From: Parabacteroides sp. TM07-1AC | GTDB lineage: Bacteria > Bacteroidota > Bacteroidia > Bacteroidales > Tannerellaceae | Direction: 5' to 3' | DNA length: 64,000 nt | Assembly: GCF_003480915.1 (NCBI RefSeq) | Contig: NZ_QUKD01000003.1 | Span: 1 to 64,000, forward strand | Shown here: positions 55,368 through 64,000 of the stretch, one piece after another | Layout: each line of letters begins with the position of its first letter | How positions within the stretch are numbered: position 1 is the stretch's first letter | Position numbers and translations under genes: made by a program | The notes under the pieces: generated by a model | Seen by the model: the letters and a program-made list of their open reading frames with translations, nothing else | Told to the model about the DNA's origin: nothing | Databases searched by the model: none

Positions 55368-57647
55368 CTAATCGGCAACACGTCCTACCGACTTAATATT
55401 CTTGATTTTGGAGAGTGTCACGCACATCTTCTGAATGTCTTCCACATCATGCACTTTCATCTTGATCCGGCCTTCGAACACACCGTCTTTCGCTTCGATC
55501 AACAGGCGCATAATGTTCACATTGAAATCATCGGCAATCGTCTTGGTGATCGTATTCAACACTCCGATCGAGTCGATACCTTTCACTTCCAGCGTAGCTT
55601 CGAAAGAGGCATTCTTATGACTGCTCCACTCGGTATTCAGGATACGTTCGCCGAAACTACTCTTCAAACGCATGGCAATCGGGCAGGAACGTTTATGAAC
55701 CACCACATTTCCATCGTCGTTGATAAAACCTAACGCATCATCGCCCGGAATCGGTTTACAGCATTCGGCAATCACATAATTGCGTTCGAATGCTTCTTCA
55801 CGAAGGATATAAGGTTTCGATTTATCATATTTTGTCTTAGGCTTCTCTTCCGTCTTCTCCTCTACCGTTTTTTTAGAGCCGACACCTAACGCTTGTTTTA
55901 CGTATTTAAACAAGAGGTTATCCGTCTTTTCTTTCAGCAGCTTCTTGATATTCTCAGGAAGTACCACATCTCCTTTTTCCACGGCATAATAGAACTCTTC
56001 ACGCTTGGAGAAACCGAAATACATACATAGCTTATCCAGATTGGACGTACTTGCTTCCATCTCCGAACGTTTGAATGCAGAGATCACTTTCTCTTCTCCC
56101 AGCTTAGCCGCATCTTTGCGGGCACGTTTCAATACGGCATCGATCTTGGCTCTCGCCTTTGCCGTCGTGACAAAGTTTAGCCACTCCGCCTGCGGTTCCT
56201 GCGAACGGGAAGTCAGGATCTCAACCTGGTCACCACTTGCCAACGGATGACTGAGAGGAACCAGACGATGATTAACCTTTGCTCCGATACATTTATTTCC
56301 GATATTGGTGTGCAGGGCATAAGCAAAGTCAAGCGCTGTGGCTCCCTGCGGAAGTGTCTTGATATCTCCTTTCGGAGTAAATACAAATATTTCGGATGTG
56401 AACAGATTCAGTTTGATCGTATCCAGGAAGTCGAGTGCATTCGGGTCCGGACTTTCCAGGATTTCCGTAATGGTCTGCAGCCATTTGTCCAGCTCCGTAT
56501 CTTCTTCTACATTATGTTCCTTATATTTCCAGTGAGCAGCAAACCCTTTCTCGGCAATATCGTCCATACGACGACTGCGGATCTGTATTTCCACCCATTG
56601 TCCGTCAGGCCCCATGACGGTAAGATGCAATGCCTGATAACCGTTTGCTTTCGGACGGCTCACCCAGTCGCGGATACGGTCCGGACGGATACGGTAGATA
56701 TCCGTAATAGCAGAATAGATATCCCAGCACATATTCTTTTCATCCACACCCGGCAGCGGATCGAAGATGATACGGACAGCATACAGGTCATAAATATCTT
56801 CAAAAGTAATCCCTTTGCTTTCCATCTTGTTCCAGATGGAATAAGCGGACTTGACACGGGCTTTCATTTCATAATGCAGCCCCATTTCTTTCAGCTTCTC
56901 ATCGACAGGAACGGCGAAATGTTCGAAAAGCTTATTACGGCTTTCTTCCGTCGCCTTTAGCTTTTGCTCGATGAAATCATATTCATGGGGATGTTCATAT
57001 TTAAAACTCAGGTCTTCCAGTTCTGTCTTGATCGTGAAAAGGCCCAGACGATGTGCCAGTGGAGCGTAAAGATAAAGGGTTTCACCGGCAATCTTAAATT
57101 GTTTGGCGGGAAGCATCGAACCCAGGGTTCGCATATTATGCAGACGGTCGGCAATCTTAATCAGGATCACCCGGATATCGTCACTCATGGTAAGCAACAA
57201 TTTGCGGAAGTTCTCCGCCTGTGCCGAAGCCTGTTCACCGAAGATACCTCCGGAGATCTTGGTCAGTCCGTCCACAATCTGCGCGATCTTCGGACCGAAC
57301 ATATCGCTGATATCCTGTACGGTGTATTCCGTATCCTCCACCACATCGTGGAGCAATGCCGAACAGATAGAGGTAGAACCCAATCCCATCTCACGGCAAA
57401 CGATACGTGCCACAGCGATAGGGTGCATGATATAGGGTTCACCGGAACGACGTTTCACGCCCGCATGTGCCTGATTGGCAAAGTTAAACGCTTTCGTTAT
57501 GCGTTCCACTTTTCTCCGGTGATTCGATTTCAGATAGTCCTCCAGCAACTCGTTAAAACCGTCCTGGATCATCTTTTCATCCGCCAACATAGCCGGTGTC
57601 ATTTCACCTGCATCCTTTGTGTCTTTTGTGTCTATCGCATCGTTCAT
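55368..57647 (-). CDS. Bifunctional (p)ppGpp synthetase/hydrolase (RelA/SpoT)
   Basis: A 759-aa Rel-family enzyme that makes and degrades the alarmone (p)ppGpp. The HD hydrolase domain has HDVVEDTE near residue 97 and HxxxR-type helices upstream (HPIAVARIV). The synthetase domain has the RVKSAYSIWNKM loop near 266, and a TGS domain begins near 420 (VFTPKGDIKTLPQG). An ACT domain closes the protein (VLNTITKTIADDFNVN). All appear intact, so both activities are expected. It is divided from the transglycosylase gene by 95 bp. Confidence 0.95.
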   Translation of the reverse strand: MNDAIDTKDTKDAGEMTPAMLADEKMIQDGFNELLEDYLKSNHRRKVERITKAFNFANQAHAGVKRRSGEPYIMHPIAVARIVCREMGLGSTSICSALLHDVVEDTEYTVQDISDMFGPKIAQIVDGLTKISGGIFGEQASAQAENFRKLLLTMSDDIRVILIKIADRLHNMRTLGSMLPAKQFKIAGETLYLYAPLAHRLGLFTIKTELEDLSFKYEHPHEYDFIEQKLKATEESRNKLFEHFAVPVDEKLKEMGLHYEMKARVKSAYSIWNKMESKGITFEDIYDLYAVRIIFDPLPGVDEKNMCWDIYSAITDIYRIRPDRIRDWVSRPKANGYQALHLTVMGPDGQWVEIQIRSRRMDDIAEKGFAAHWKYKEHNVEEDTELDKWLQTITEILESPDPNALDFLDTIKLNLFTSEIFVFTPKGDIKTLPQGATALDFAYALHTNIGNKCIGAKVNHRLVPLSHPLASGDQVEILTSRSQEPQAEWLNFVTTAKARAKIDAVLKRARKDAAKLGEEKVISAFKRSEMEASTSNLDKLCMYFGFSKREEFYYAVEKGDVVLPENIKKLLKEKTDNLLFKYVKQALGVGSKKTVEEKTEEKPKTKYDKSKPYILREEAFERNYVIAECCKPIPGDDALGFINDDGNVVVHKRSCPIAMRLKSSFGERILNTEWSSHKNASFEATLEVKGIDSIGVLNTITKTIADDFNVNIMRLLIEAKDGVFEGRIKMKVHDVEDIQKMCVTLSKIKNIKSVGRVAD

Positions 57648-57687
57648 GGTTACAGCCTCTTCTTTTTATATATAACGTCTGTACCCA

Positions 57688-57695
57688 CAAATATA
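57688..57695 (-). promoter_or_regulatory. -7 element for the relA/spoT gene
   Basis: TATATTTG on the minus strand, 41 bp before the start; -33 box not clear. Confidence 0.45.
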
Positions 57696-57742
57696 CAAAT
57701 ATTCATGAAACATCAGCACGGAAGCCAAGAAAATAGCACGTT

Positions 57743-59269
57743 TTATCCCACAGGAATTTTCAGAACCTGTCCCGGACGAATATTAGCATTCGACAAACCG
57801 TTCGCCTTTTGTATCAAAGCAGCCGATACACCGGGATACTTTTTAGAGATCGTATACAACGAATCTCCCGATTTGACCTTATAAGAGACAAAGCCATTAC
57901 TTTGTTTCTCAACAATTTCAGACGGTGAAGTTCTTTTCGGTACAGTTTTCGATTTCGTAGCGGAAGCGAAAGCCACTCCCCCGTTATCCACGTATAAGGT
58001 CAAGCGACGACCGCTAGCCAGTCGATTCGACTTCAAACCGTTCCACTGGCGAACTTCTTTCGGAGTAACCCCGTAGCGATCGGATATCGTATAGATGTTT
58101 TCACCGGAAGCCACGCGATGGGTAATCTTTTCACGGTTGGACGATTTACCTTCGTCCGCACCGTTCGGATTATAGGCGAGACAATTTTCCAGCAAATCTT
58201 CCGCACGATGCGTATAGATCGTATCTTCTTTATCGATAAAGGCATAGGTCTGATTCACAGGCAGTTTCAATACGCAAGGTGCTGCATTTCCGGGAATAAT
58301 ATCGCGTTTATATTGCGGATTCAAGGCACGCACCTGTTCCAAGTCCATCTGCAAAACCTCTGCCACCTGCTCCAGGTGCAGGGGCTTTGTAACCACAACC
58401 GTATCGGTAGCCAACGGCATACTGGTCTGCATCGGACAAATATTGTGATCACAATAAAAGTTCATGATATAATTAGCCGCGATGAACAACGGAACGTACG
58501 ACCGGGTTTCTTTAGGCAGATAAGGGAATATCTCCCAAAAATCCGTCTTCCCTCCCGAACGGCGGATCGCTTTATTTACATTCCCCGGACCGCAGTTATA
58601 AGAAGCCAGCACAAGATTCCAGTCCCCATAGATGGCATACATATCTTTAAAATAACGGCAGGCTGCATGCGTAGCCTTTACCGGATCACGACGTTCGTCG
58701 ACAAGGCTGTTGATCTCCAAACCGTAAATCTTTCCTGTCGGAAGCATGAACTGCCACAAGCCGCAGGCTCCTACACGGGACAGCGCAACAGGGTTCAACG
58801 CACTTTCCACCACAGCCAGATATTTCAGTTCGATAGGCAGGTCGTGTTCGTCGAGCACCTGCTCGATAATCGGGAAATAAAAATCCGCCATACCCAGCAT
58901 ATAGCGTACGAGGTTACGGCGGCGGTCGGCATATAAATCGATACAATCGCGTACTACCTTATTATAAGGTAAAGAAATAACACGCGGCAAGCTTTCCAGA
59001 CGTTCCCGGTAGACGGAGTCAGGAAACCACACATTCGCTGCGTCATCATGACAATATTCATCCCGCTTGGAGAAGTATTGCACATGCCAGGAACGAAGCA
59101 GACTGTCCACATCTGCATCCAGACTTTCGGGTATCAGCCCCACATCGACAGACAGAGAGTCGGCAGAGAGGTCCGAATACCGAGGTTCTTCATTTTCAGT
59201 TATTGTTTCCTGTGCACCGGCAACAGTAACGAAACAGCAGAAACAGAGTAATGATAATAAATATTTCAT
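57743..59269 (-). CDS. LysM lytic transglycosylase (MltD-like)
   Basis: A 508-aa exported protein with a signal peptide (YLLSLLCFCCFVTVAGA). The SLT-type transglycosylase domain (about residues 125-280) has the catalytic Glu in VVESALNP near 153, followed by GACGLWQFM and ASYNCGPGNVNKA. Two LysM domains follow at about 380-425 (VASGENIYTISDRYGVT) and 460-507 (VKSGDSLYTISKKYPGV), for binding peptidoglycan. It cuts the glycan strand during wall turnover. It probably forms one operon with DUF5683 and parAB; the gap to the DUF5683 gene is 6 bp. Confidence 0.93.
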   Translation of the reverse strand: MKYLLSLLCFCCFVTVAGAQETITENEEPRYSDLSADSLSVDVGLIPESLDADVDSLLRSWHVQYFSKRDEYCHDDAANVWFPDSVYRERLESLPRVISLPYNKVVRDCIDLYADRRRNLVRYMLGMADFYFPIIEQVLDEHDLPIELKYLAVVESALNPVALSRVGACGLWQFMLPTGKIYGLEINSLVDERRDPVKATHAACRYFKDMYAIYGDWNLVLASYNCGPGNVNKAIRRSGGKTDFWEIFPYLPKETRSYVPLFIAANYIMNFYCDHNICPMQTSMPLATDTVVVTKPLHLEQVAEVLQMDLEQVRALNPQYKRDIIPGNAAPCVLKLPVNQTYAFIDKEDTIYTHRAEDLLENCLAYNPNGADEGKSSNREKITHRVASGENIYTISDRYGVTPKEVRQWNGLKSNRLASGRRLTLYVDNGGVAFASATKSKTVPKRTSPSEIVEKQSNGFVSYKVKSGDSLYTISKKYPGVSAALIQKANGLSNANIRPGQVLKIPVG

Positions 59270-59275
59270 GTGTTA

Positions 59276-59992
59276 TTAGAATTTTATACTGCAATTCAGG
59301 CCATATATACGCTCACTGAAACTGGTCTTAGGCATCACCATCGGCTCCAGCCGCATACTCAGGTCGGGCGATATATCAAAGTCGAACAACTGAGCATCCA
59401 CATAAGCATCGATCATGCAGATCGCATAAACGCCCGCCGTGATAATGATACTCAAATCCCTGTAACGACGGAAATAATCCTTACGGCGCTTGATGTTATC
59501 CTGCCACCGTGTGTCTGTAATGAACTTTTCGGGTTCATATCCATTCTTCTTGGCAATATCCTGCCAGGAATTACTCCATTTATCAGGATTATCCGGGTTA
59601 TTCTTCACATCATACATCAAATCAAAATAAGCCGTCGAATAATCCTTATAGTTCTTATTGTTCCAGGTTATCGCATAGATACATCCCATAAAACCGCCGT
59701 AAACAATAGGCAGTTTCCAGTATGCCCTGTTATAGATCTGTCCCAGACCCGGCAAAATAGCCGAAAAGATAACCGCCTTTGTCGGATTAGGTTTGAACGG
59801 CTTCATATCGACAGCCTTCACCTTGACCTGGCTGGCAGAGTCGGCGGACTGAAGTACAGCCTGTACCGTAGAATCCGGCGATTCGACAATAACCGTATCG
59901 GCATCCAGTATAACACCTTGTGCTTTCGTATACAAGGAGATACCTGCCAGCATCACCAGTAAGCACAGTATCCTGCTTATTTTTAATTTCAT
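59276..59992 (-). CDS. DUF5683 membrane protein
   Basis: A 238-aa protein from the ATG at 59992 (MKLKISRILCLLVML); the frame extends to a GTG at 60013 that directly abuts parB and is not needed. A signal peptide is followed by a low-complexity stretch, then the DUF5683 motif SAILPGLGQIYNRAYWKLP and a second hydrophobic segment, and a C-terminal motif RDLSIIITAGVYAICMIDAYVD. Function unknown. Its place between parB and the transglycosylase is conserved in Bacteroidales as I recall. Confidence 0.83.
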   Translation of the reverse strand: MKLKISRILCLLVMLAGISLYTKAQGVILDADTVIVESPDSTVQAVLQSADSASQVKVKAVDMKPFKPNPTKAVIFSAILPGLGQIYNRAYWKLPIVYGGFMGCIYAITWNNKNYKDYSTAYFDLMYDVKNNPDNPDKWSNSWQDIAKKNGYEPEKFITDTRWQDNIKRRKDYFRRYRDLSIIITAGVYAICMIDAYVDAQLFDFDISPDLSMRLEPMVMPKTSFSERIYGLNCSIKF

Positions 59993-60013
59993 CCTCACGA
60001 ATCTACCGTCCAC

Positions 60014-60898
60014 TTATTTCAATTTATCCAACAGACCGATCAGTCTTTCCAATTCTTCTTCCGAGGTAAAAGGGATTGTGATGCGTCCTTTTCCCTTCTC
60101 GTTGCATGCCAGTTGTACCTTCGTATTAAAGAACCGTGACAAATGGTCTTTCAGCAGATTGAACTCTTCGGGAAGCATCTGCTTGCGTCCGGCTGTTTTC
60201 TCCTTCTTCTCTGGAGTAACCGCCTCGGCTCCGTTGCGTACGATCTCTTCCACATTACGTACGGAAAGACCGTCTGATAATATCTGTTCATACAATGCCA
60301 GCTGCACTTCCGGATCTTCCACCGGCAGCAAGGCACGTGCATGTCCCATATCTATTTTCTTATCTTTCAACCCCATCTGTATCTCAGCCGGCAACTTCAG
60401 CAGACGCAGGTAATTGGCGATAGTCGCCCGTTTCTTTCCTACCCGTTCGCTGAGTTTCTCCTGGGTCAGACCGTAACTATCTATCAGCTTCTGATAAGCC
60501 AGTGCAATTTCTATCGAGTTAAGGTCTTCGCGCTGTATATTCTCGATCAGCGCCATTTCGACTACATTCTCGTCGGCGGCTGTCTTGATGTAGGCAGGGA
60601 TTTGTTCCAGTCCAGCCATCAGGGAGGCGCGGTAACGACGTTCACCGGAGATGATCATGTACTTTTCCGTACCGATCTCTTTCAGGGTTATCGGTTGAAT
60701 AACACCCAGTGAACGGATAGAAGTCGCCAGTTCCTCCAAAGCCTCTTCCTCAAATATAGAACGGGGTTGATCCGGATTGGGTTGGATCTTACTCAGTTCT
60801 ATCTCGCTGATAGAAGACGAACCACCCGTCTTCAGGTCGTCCATCGTGATTAAAGCATCCAGTCCGCGGCCAAGTGCCGATCTTTTCATTACTGCCAT
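60014..60898 (-). CDS. parB: Chromosome-partitioning protein ParB
   Basis: A 294-aa protein from the ATG at 60898 (MAVMKRSALGRGLDAL). The frame runs on upstream through the heptamer repeats, which is an artefact. The N-terminal CTPase/parS-loading domain has ISGERRYRASLMAG, the central helix-turn-helix follows (LTQEKLSERVGKKRATIANYL), then a C-terminal dimer domain. It binds parS near the origin and works with ParA in chromosome segregation. No parS consensus was found in this window. Confidence 0.95.
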   Translation of the reverse strand: MAVMKRSALGRGLDALITMDDLKTGGSSSISEIELSKIQPNPDQPRSIFEEEALEELATSIRSLGVIQPITLKEIGTEKYMIISGERRYRASLMAGLEQIPAYIKTAADENVVEMALIENIQREDLNSIEIALAYQKLIDSYGLTQEKLSERVGKKRATIANYLRLLKLPAEIQMGLKDKKIDMGHARALLPVEDPEVQLALYEQILSDGLSVRNVEEIVRNGAEAVTPEKKEKTAGRKQMLPEEFNLLKDHLSRFFNTKVQLACNEKGKGRITIPFTSEEELERLIGLLDKLK

Positions 60899-60904
60899 AA
60901 TATT

Positions 60905-60980
60905 AATTGACAATTGATAATTAACAATTGACAATTGATAAGGAGCATTGAATTGTCCATTGTCAATTGTCAATTGTCAA
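60905..60980. repeat. Inverted heptamer array between parA and parB
   Basis: Five units of the AATTGAC/AATTGAT type (60905-60939) face four units of the AATTGTC type (60951-60978) across AAGGAGC. It could fold into a stem of more than 25 bp on the parAB mRNA. Confidence 0.75.
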
Positions 60981-60987
60981 TTTATTA

Positions 60988-61752
60988 TTATTTGTTTTTA
61001 TCTATCAATTCTTGTGCTAACTGCATATGATTAAGCGCTCCTTTCGATTCGGCATCGTAAAGAATTACGGGTTTGCCATAACTGGAGGCTTCGCTCAGCT
61101 TCACATTACGCTGAATAACGGTTGTAAAAACGAGATCGCGGAACGGACGTTTCACCTCTTCATATATCTGGTTAGCCAGGCGAAGACGCGAATCGTACAT
61201 CGTCAGCAGGAATCCCTCAATTTCCAAAGCCGGATTCAGCTTCGACTTAATAATCTTTATCGTATTCAACAGTTTACTGATACCTTCCAGCGCAAAATAC
61301 TCGCATTGAACGGGGATGATGACTGAATCGGCTGCAGTAAGGGCATTCACAGTGATCAGCCCCAGAGAGGGAGAACAGTCAATCAGGATAAAATCGTACA
61401 TATCCTTCAGGGGGACGAGAATCTGTTTCAGGATTTGTTCCCTGTTCTCCATGTTCAGCATTTCAATCTCCGCGCCCACCAGGTCGATGTGCGACGGGAT
61501 AATATTCAGCCCTTCCACCTCGGTAGGGATAATGGCTCCTTTCGAATCGTCTCCATTCACCAGGCATTCATAGATGGACAGTTCGACATTGCGAATATCC
61601 ACGCCCAGTCCTGAAGAGGCATTTGCCTGCGGATCCGCATCAACAACAAGCACTTTCTTTTCGAGTGCAGCGAGGGATGCAGCCAGATTAATCGTGGTCG
61701 TCGTCTTACCAACCCCACCTTTCTGATTTGCTAAAGCGATAATCTTTCCCAT
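60988..61752 (-). CDS. parA: Chromosome-partitioning ATPase ParA (Soj)
   Basis: A 254-aa ParA/Soj ATPase with the deviant Walker A KGGVGKTTTTINLA at the N-terminus, a second motif IDCSPSLGLITVNAL and a C-terminal VIQRNVKLSEASSYGKP. It pairs with ParB for chromosome segregation. The chromosomal short form lacks the regulatory extension of plasmid ParA. A -7 box TATATTTG lies about 110 bp upstream. Confidence 0.95.
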   Translation of the reverse strand: MGKIIALANQKGGVGKTTTTINLAASLAALEKKVLVVDADPQANASSGLGVDIRNVELSIYECLVNGDDSKGAIIPTEVEGLNIIPSHIDLVGAEIEMLNMENREQILKQILVPLKDMYDFILIDCSPSLGLITVNALTAADSVIIPVQCEYFALEGISKLLNTIKIIKSKLNPALEIEGFLLTMYDSRLRLANQIYEEVKRPFRDLVFTTVIQRNVKLSEASSYGKPVILYDAESKGALNHMQLAQELIDKNK

Positions 61753-61864
61753 ACTTCGTCTATTAATTCAGCGGCAAAACTAAACATTAAAAACCTAACG
61801 AAATCAGGTTTAAGCAAAACAATGCTCGTTTTGTTGAAAAGTCGCCCTAACTGTTGATAACTTG

Positions 61865-61872
61865 CAAATATA
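61865..61872 (-). promoter_or_regulatory. -7 element for the parA-led operon
   Basis: TATATTTG on the minus strand, leader of about 105 bases; -33 box not clear. Otherwise 61753-61950 shows nothing. Confidence 0.4.
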
Positions 61873-61953
61873 AACAGAATATTTAATAACTTGTTCCAAA
61901 TGAGGAATATGCATATACTTTTTTGGAAATGATAACTAAGTTTTAAAAAAACG

Positions 61954-61983
61954 AAGCCCGTCCGGTATATTCCGGACGGGCTT
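61954..61983. terminator. Strong bidirectional terminator of the third surface-protein gene
   Basis: A perfect 12-bp stem (AAGCCCGTCCGG and complement) with a 6-base loop, and T runs on both strands. It follows the stop at 62163 after a 3' untranslated stretch of about 180 bp that resembles 18918-19071. Confidence 0.85.
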
Positions 61984-62162
61984 GTTTTTTATCTGTTTTC
62001 TTCCTTCGCAGGAATACTTGACAGAAGAACTTTATTTTATTACTTAATATGTATCACTCCACTTGTTCCGCCATCACGGCTTACTGAATGGCTCTCCCGA
62101 AGGAGAACCATTGCGCGGGTGATAAATTTTTGATTATAAATTTCTTTTATAAATAGTCGTTA

Positions 62163-64000
62163 TTACTTAACGATTGCTTTTACTGCAGCTTCACCTTCAA
62201 CAGCTACTACTACGATACCTGCCGGAACAGCGATTGTAGCTTCGCTAGAAGTGATTACAGTGTTAGCAACTGTCTGACCAAGTACATTGCTGATAGCAAC
62301 TGTCTTACCTTCAGCTCCCTTGATAACAACAGCACCGTTAGTAGCGACTACAGAGATAGAAGATACTTCAGGAGCTTCTTCGTTAGCTGTCGGGTTACCT
62401 TCGAAACCTTCTTCGATTCTAAACAAGTCACCCTTATTATAACCATCTTCTACAACTACAGTACCATTGATCCATTTCAAGTAACCTTCGTTATTAGAAG
62501 CGACCTTAGAATCATCTTTTACAGCTTGTTCAGGATTATAAGCTTTCCACATATTCTGAATTTTGAATGTACCTTCAGCAGCATCTTCATAACGGAATGC
62601 AAACTTAGCTACATTGAAATCAGGAGTACCCAGTTCTACTTTTACAGTATCATCATTTGTGAACAAGAACAATGTATCCTTGATGTGCATACCCGGTACG
62701 AATGACAACTTAGCACGTTGTTCACCAGCTTCATTTGTATTTACATACGGATTTGTATGTAAGTGAGTTGCGCCATAGATATTAGCAGTATCAATCAAGT
62801 TCACCAAGAAACGACCTTTTACAACCGGAGTCTTTTCTGCATGAGGACATACACCATGTTCTTTAATCCATTCAGGATCGTTGTGTTTTGGATCATCCGG
62901 ACAATAAGTCTTAACGCTGTTATCTACATTTACAGCCAACAGATACTGCCAGCAAGTATTATTTTCACGATTTACATAAGCAGTATCTACAAAGATAGCC
63001 GGATTCAATTTGAACTGAGGATCATAAACATTATCAATGTTCAAGAAACTCAAAGTGTCGTTTTCAACAATAGACTTGCTATCTCCCTTTTCGTAAAGAG
63101 CTTGATTTGCATTTTCATCACGATACAATTTAATAGTATCACCCCAAGCCAAAACATCACCATTTACCAAGTGATATTCAGGATCATCAGAAGGCTGTAC
63201 CAACATCAAAGAGTTGTTATCCTTTGCGTACATAGCCATTTCTTCCCAAGAACCATTTTCCAAGCTATTGCCTAAGAACAGCTTGTCTCCAGCAAGAGTG
63301 AAAACAGATTTGCCTGTTGATACATTCACATAACCATTATCAGTTACATATGTATTTGCTCCACCTAACGTTACATAGTTGTAAGTATTACCCGGTTTCT
63401 TCTTCAAAGCAAACTTCTGAGCAGCACCGTTATCGGCAGCTTCATTATTATCCTTGTCACAGATATAATATTCCAGATTTGTGTATTTGTAGTTCTTAAC
63501 AAACTCATTGTTTTCACGATTTTGGAATGTATACGGAAGGATAGCCAATGTACTCTTTACTTCTTCTACATCTTTAGCTGCTGCATTCCATTTGTGCAAT
63601 GTGCTAACGATCAATACAGAGTCAATCTGGTTCTTGTAAGCTTTATCACCGCCTTTTACCTTGAATGCCAAATTCCACTTAGTTGCAGCATCTTTATTTA
63701 CAGTAGCACCGATCTGGTGAGACATGCTATGGTTTTCAGCCCAATAAGCAGGAATATCCTGATCTGCATTCTGACGAGACTGAGCCAAATAGTAAGAAGT
63801 GTTACGCAACACGTTTTCATTTTCTACCATATAACCGTCAGTCATAGTAACCGTTGTCACCGGAGTGATGGTGATCAATTCTTCCGCTTTCAAATTAGTG
63901 GCTGAAGTTACAGCAACTTCATAAACACCTGTTTTATTAGTACCACGCAATTCAGAAAGAGTAACTTCTACGCTCGGATTTTCACGGTTAGTCAACTTAA
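62163..64000 (-). CDS. DUF6383 surface (S-layer-type) protein, 3' part only
   Basis: The frame is open from the window's right edge to the stop at 62163, about 612 residues, homologous to the C-terminal half of the 1178-aa protein at 19072-22608. Aligned landmarks are the TNRE motif at the left end, MCPEHG/ CPHAEK-type Cys-His segment, the YLKWINGTVVV strand, GNPTANE, and a final VTI/VAISNVLGQTVAN with AVEGEAAVKAIVK. The 3' end is more than 70 % alike by eye. The start and promoter lie beyond the window, so phase state is unknown. Confidence 0.9.
   Translation of the reverse strand, partial: KLTNRENPSVEVTLSELRGTNKTGVYEVAVTSATNLKAEELITITPVTTVTMTDGYMVENENVLRNTSYYLAQSRQNADQDIPAYWAENHSMSHQIGATVNKDAATKWNLAFKVKGGDKAYKNQIDSVLIVSTLHKWNAAAKDVEEVKSTLAILPYTFQNRENNEFVKNYKYTNLEYYICDKDNNEAADNGAAQKFALKKKPGNTYNYVTLGGANTYVTDNGYVNVSTGKSVFTLAGDKLFLGNSLENGSWEEMAMYAKDNNSLMLVQPSDDPEYHLVNGDVLAWGDTIKLYRDENANQALYEKGDSKSIVENDTLSFLNIDNVYDPQFKLNPAIFVDTAYVNRENNTCWQYLLAVNVDNSVKTYCPDDPKHNDPEWIKEHGVCPHAEKTPVVKGRFLVNLIDTANIYGATHLHTNPYVNTNEAGEQRAKLSFVPGMHIKDTLFLFTNDDTVKVELGTPDFNVAKFAFRYEDAAEGTFKIQNMWKAYNPEQAVKDDSKVASNNEGYLKWINGTVVVEDGYNKGDLFRIEEGFEGNPTANEEAPEVSSISVVATNGAVVIKGAEGKTVAISNVLGQTVANTVITSSEATIAVPAGIVVVAVEGEAAVKAIVK

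Noticed and set aside
60899..60973. N-terminal extension of parB
   Set aside because: The extra 25 residues are a translation of the heptamer repeat array; homologous ParB proteins begin at the MAVMKRSALGRG position.
60014..61900. parS site near parAB
   Set aside because: I looked for the TGTTTCACGTGAAACA pattern and near variants and found none; parS may lie elsewhere.

Overview
The window looks like chromosome of a gut Bacteroidales bacterium, most likely Parabacteroides. Pointers are: three genes of the DUF6383 surface (S-layer-type) glycoprotein family, two of them behind invertible promoters as described for Parabacteroides (formerly Bacteroides) distasonis; Bacteroidetes promoter signals (TTG, 19-20 bp, TAnnTTTG) ahead of many genes; Bacteroidetes-specific families (DUF3127, DUF4374, DUF4469, DUF5683, DUF5686, DUF6599, DUF6686, DUF2023); and TonB-dependent receptors with carboxypeptidase-like N-termini. 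No rRNA, tRNA, CRISPR array, complete insertion sequence or recombinase gene was seen.

Layout. 1-1.7 kb: the 5' part of a DUF6383 surface protein with its invertible promoter. 1.9-17.9 kb: housekeeping block (AAA-ATPase/PD-(D/E)XK protein, alaS, M23 peptidase, MerR regulator, DUF3127 protein, a tamB-tamA outer-membrane assembly operon, a membrane-anchored MutS-like ATPase, an inositol-monophosphatase-family enzyme). 17.9-19.1 kb: repeat-rich intergenic DNA (a 22-bp periodic array and a 39-bp inverted repeat) plus a small unknown gene. 19.1-23 kb: a complete 1178-aa DUF6383 protein with a second invertible promoter. 23.2-27.2 kb: an outer-membrane porin divergent from an 11-haem cytochrome c. 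27.4-33.4 kb: a Xus-like xenosiderophore locus (TonB receptor, surface lipoprotein, siderophore-type esterase, PepSY membrane protein), followed by a DUF5686 protein. 36-41.4 kb: AraC regulator, SAM methyltransferase and two half-size ABC transporters resembling YbtPQ/IrtAB. 41.4-46.9 kb: remains of an MNT/HEPN toxin-antitoxin pair, then a DUF4469 / GLUG-repeat surface protein / HU operon preceded by a candidate third invertible segment. 46.9-61.8 kb: DUF6599-DUF362 pair, FlK-like thioesterase, eno, a His-rich membrane protein with a TonB receptor, flavodoxin with DUF2023, relA/spoT, a LysM lytic transglycosylase, DUF5683, parB and parA. 62.1-64 kb: the 3' part of a third DUF6383 protein.

How it works together. 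The window has a surface-variation theme: two invertible promoters with nearly identical inverted repeats, shared 5' leaders and conserved C-terminal domains, both in the OFF orientation in this assembly, and possibly a third switch ahead of the GLUG surface protein. It also has an iron/respiration theme from 23 to 41 kb: a multihaem cytochrome, a Xus-type receptor system with an embedded IroE/Fes-like esterase, and an ABC pair of siderophore-importer type under a divergent AraC regulator. Several intergenic regions carry unexplained short periodic arrays, with 11-bp-phased palindromes at three sites and 7-bp heptads at three sites.
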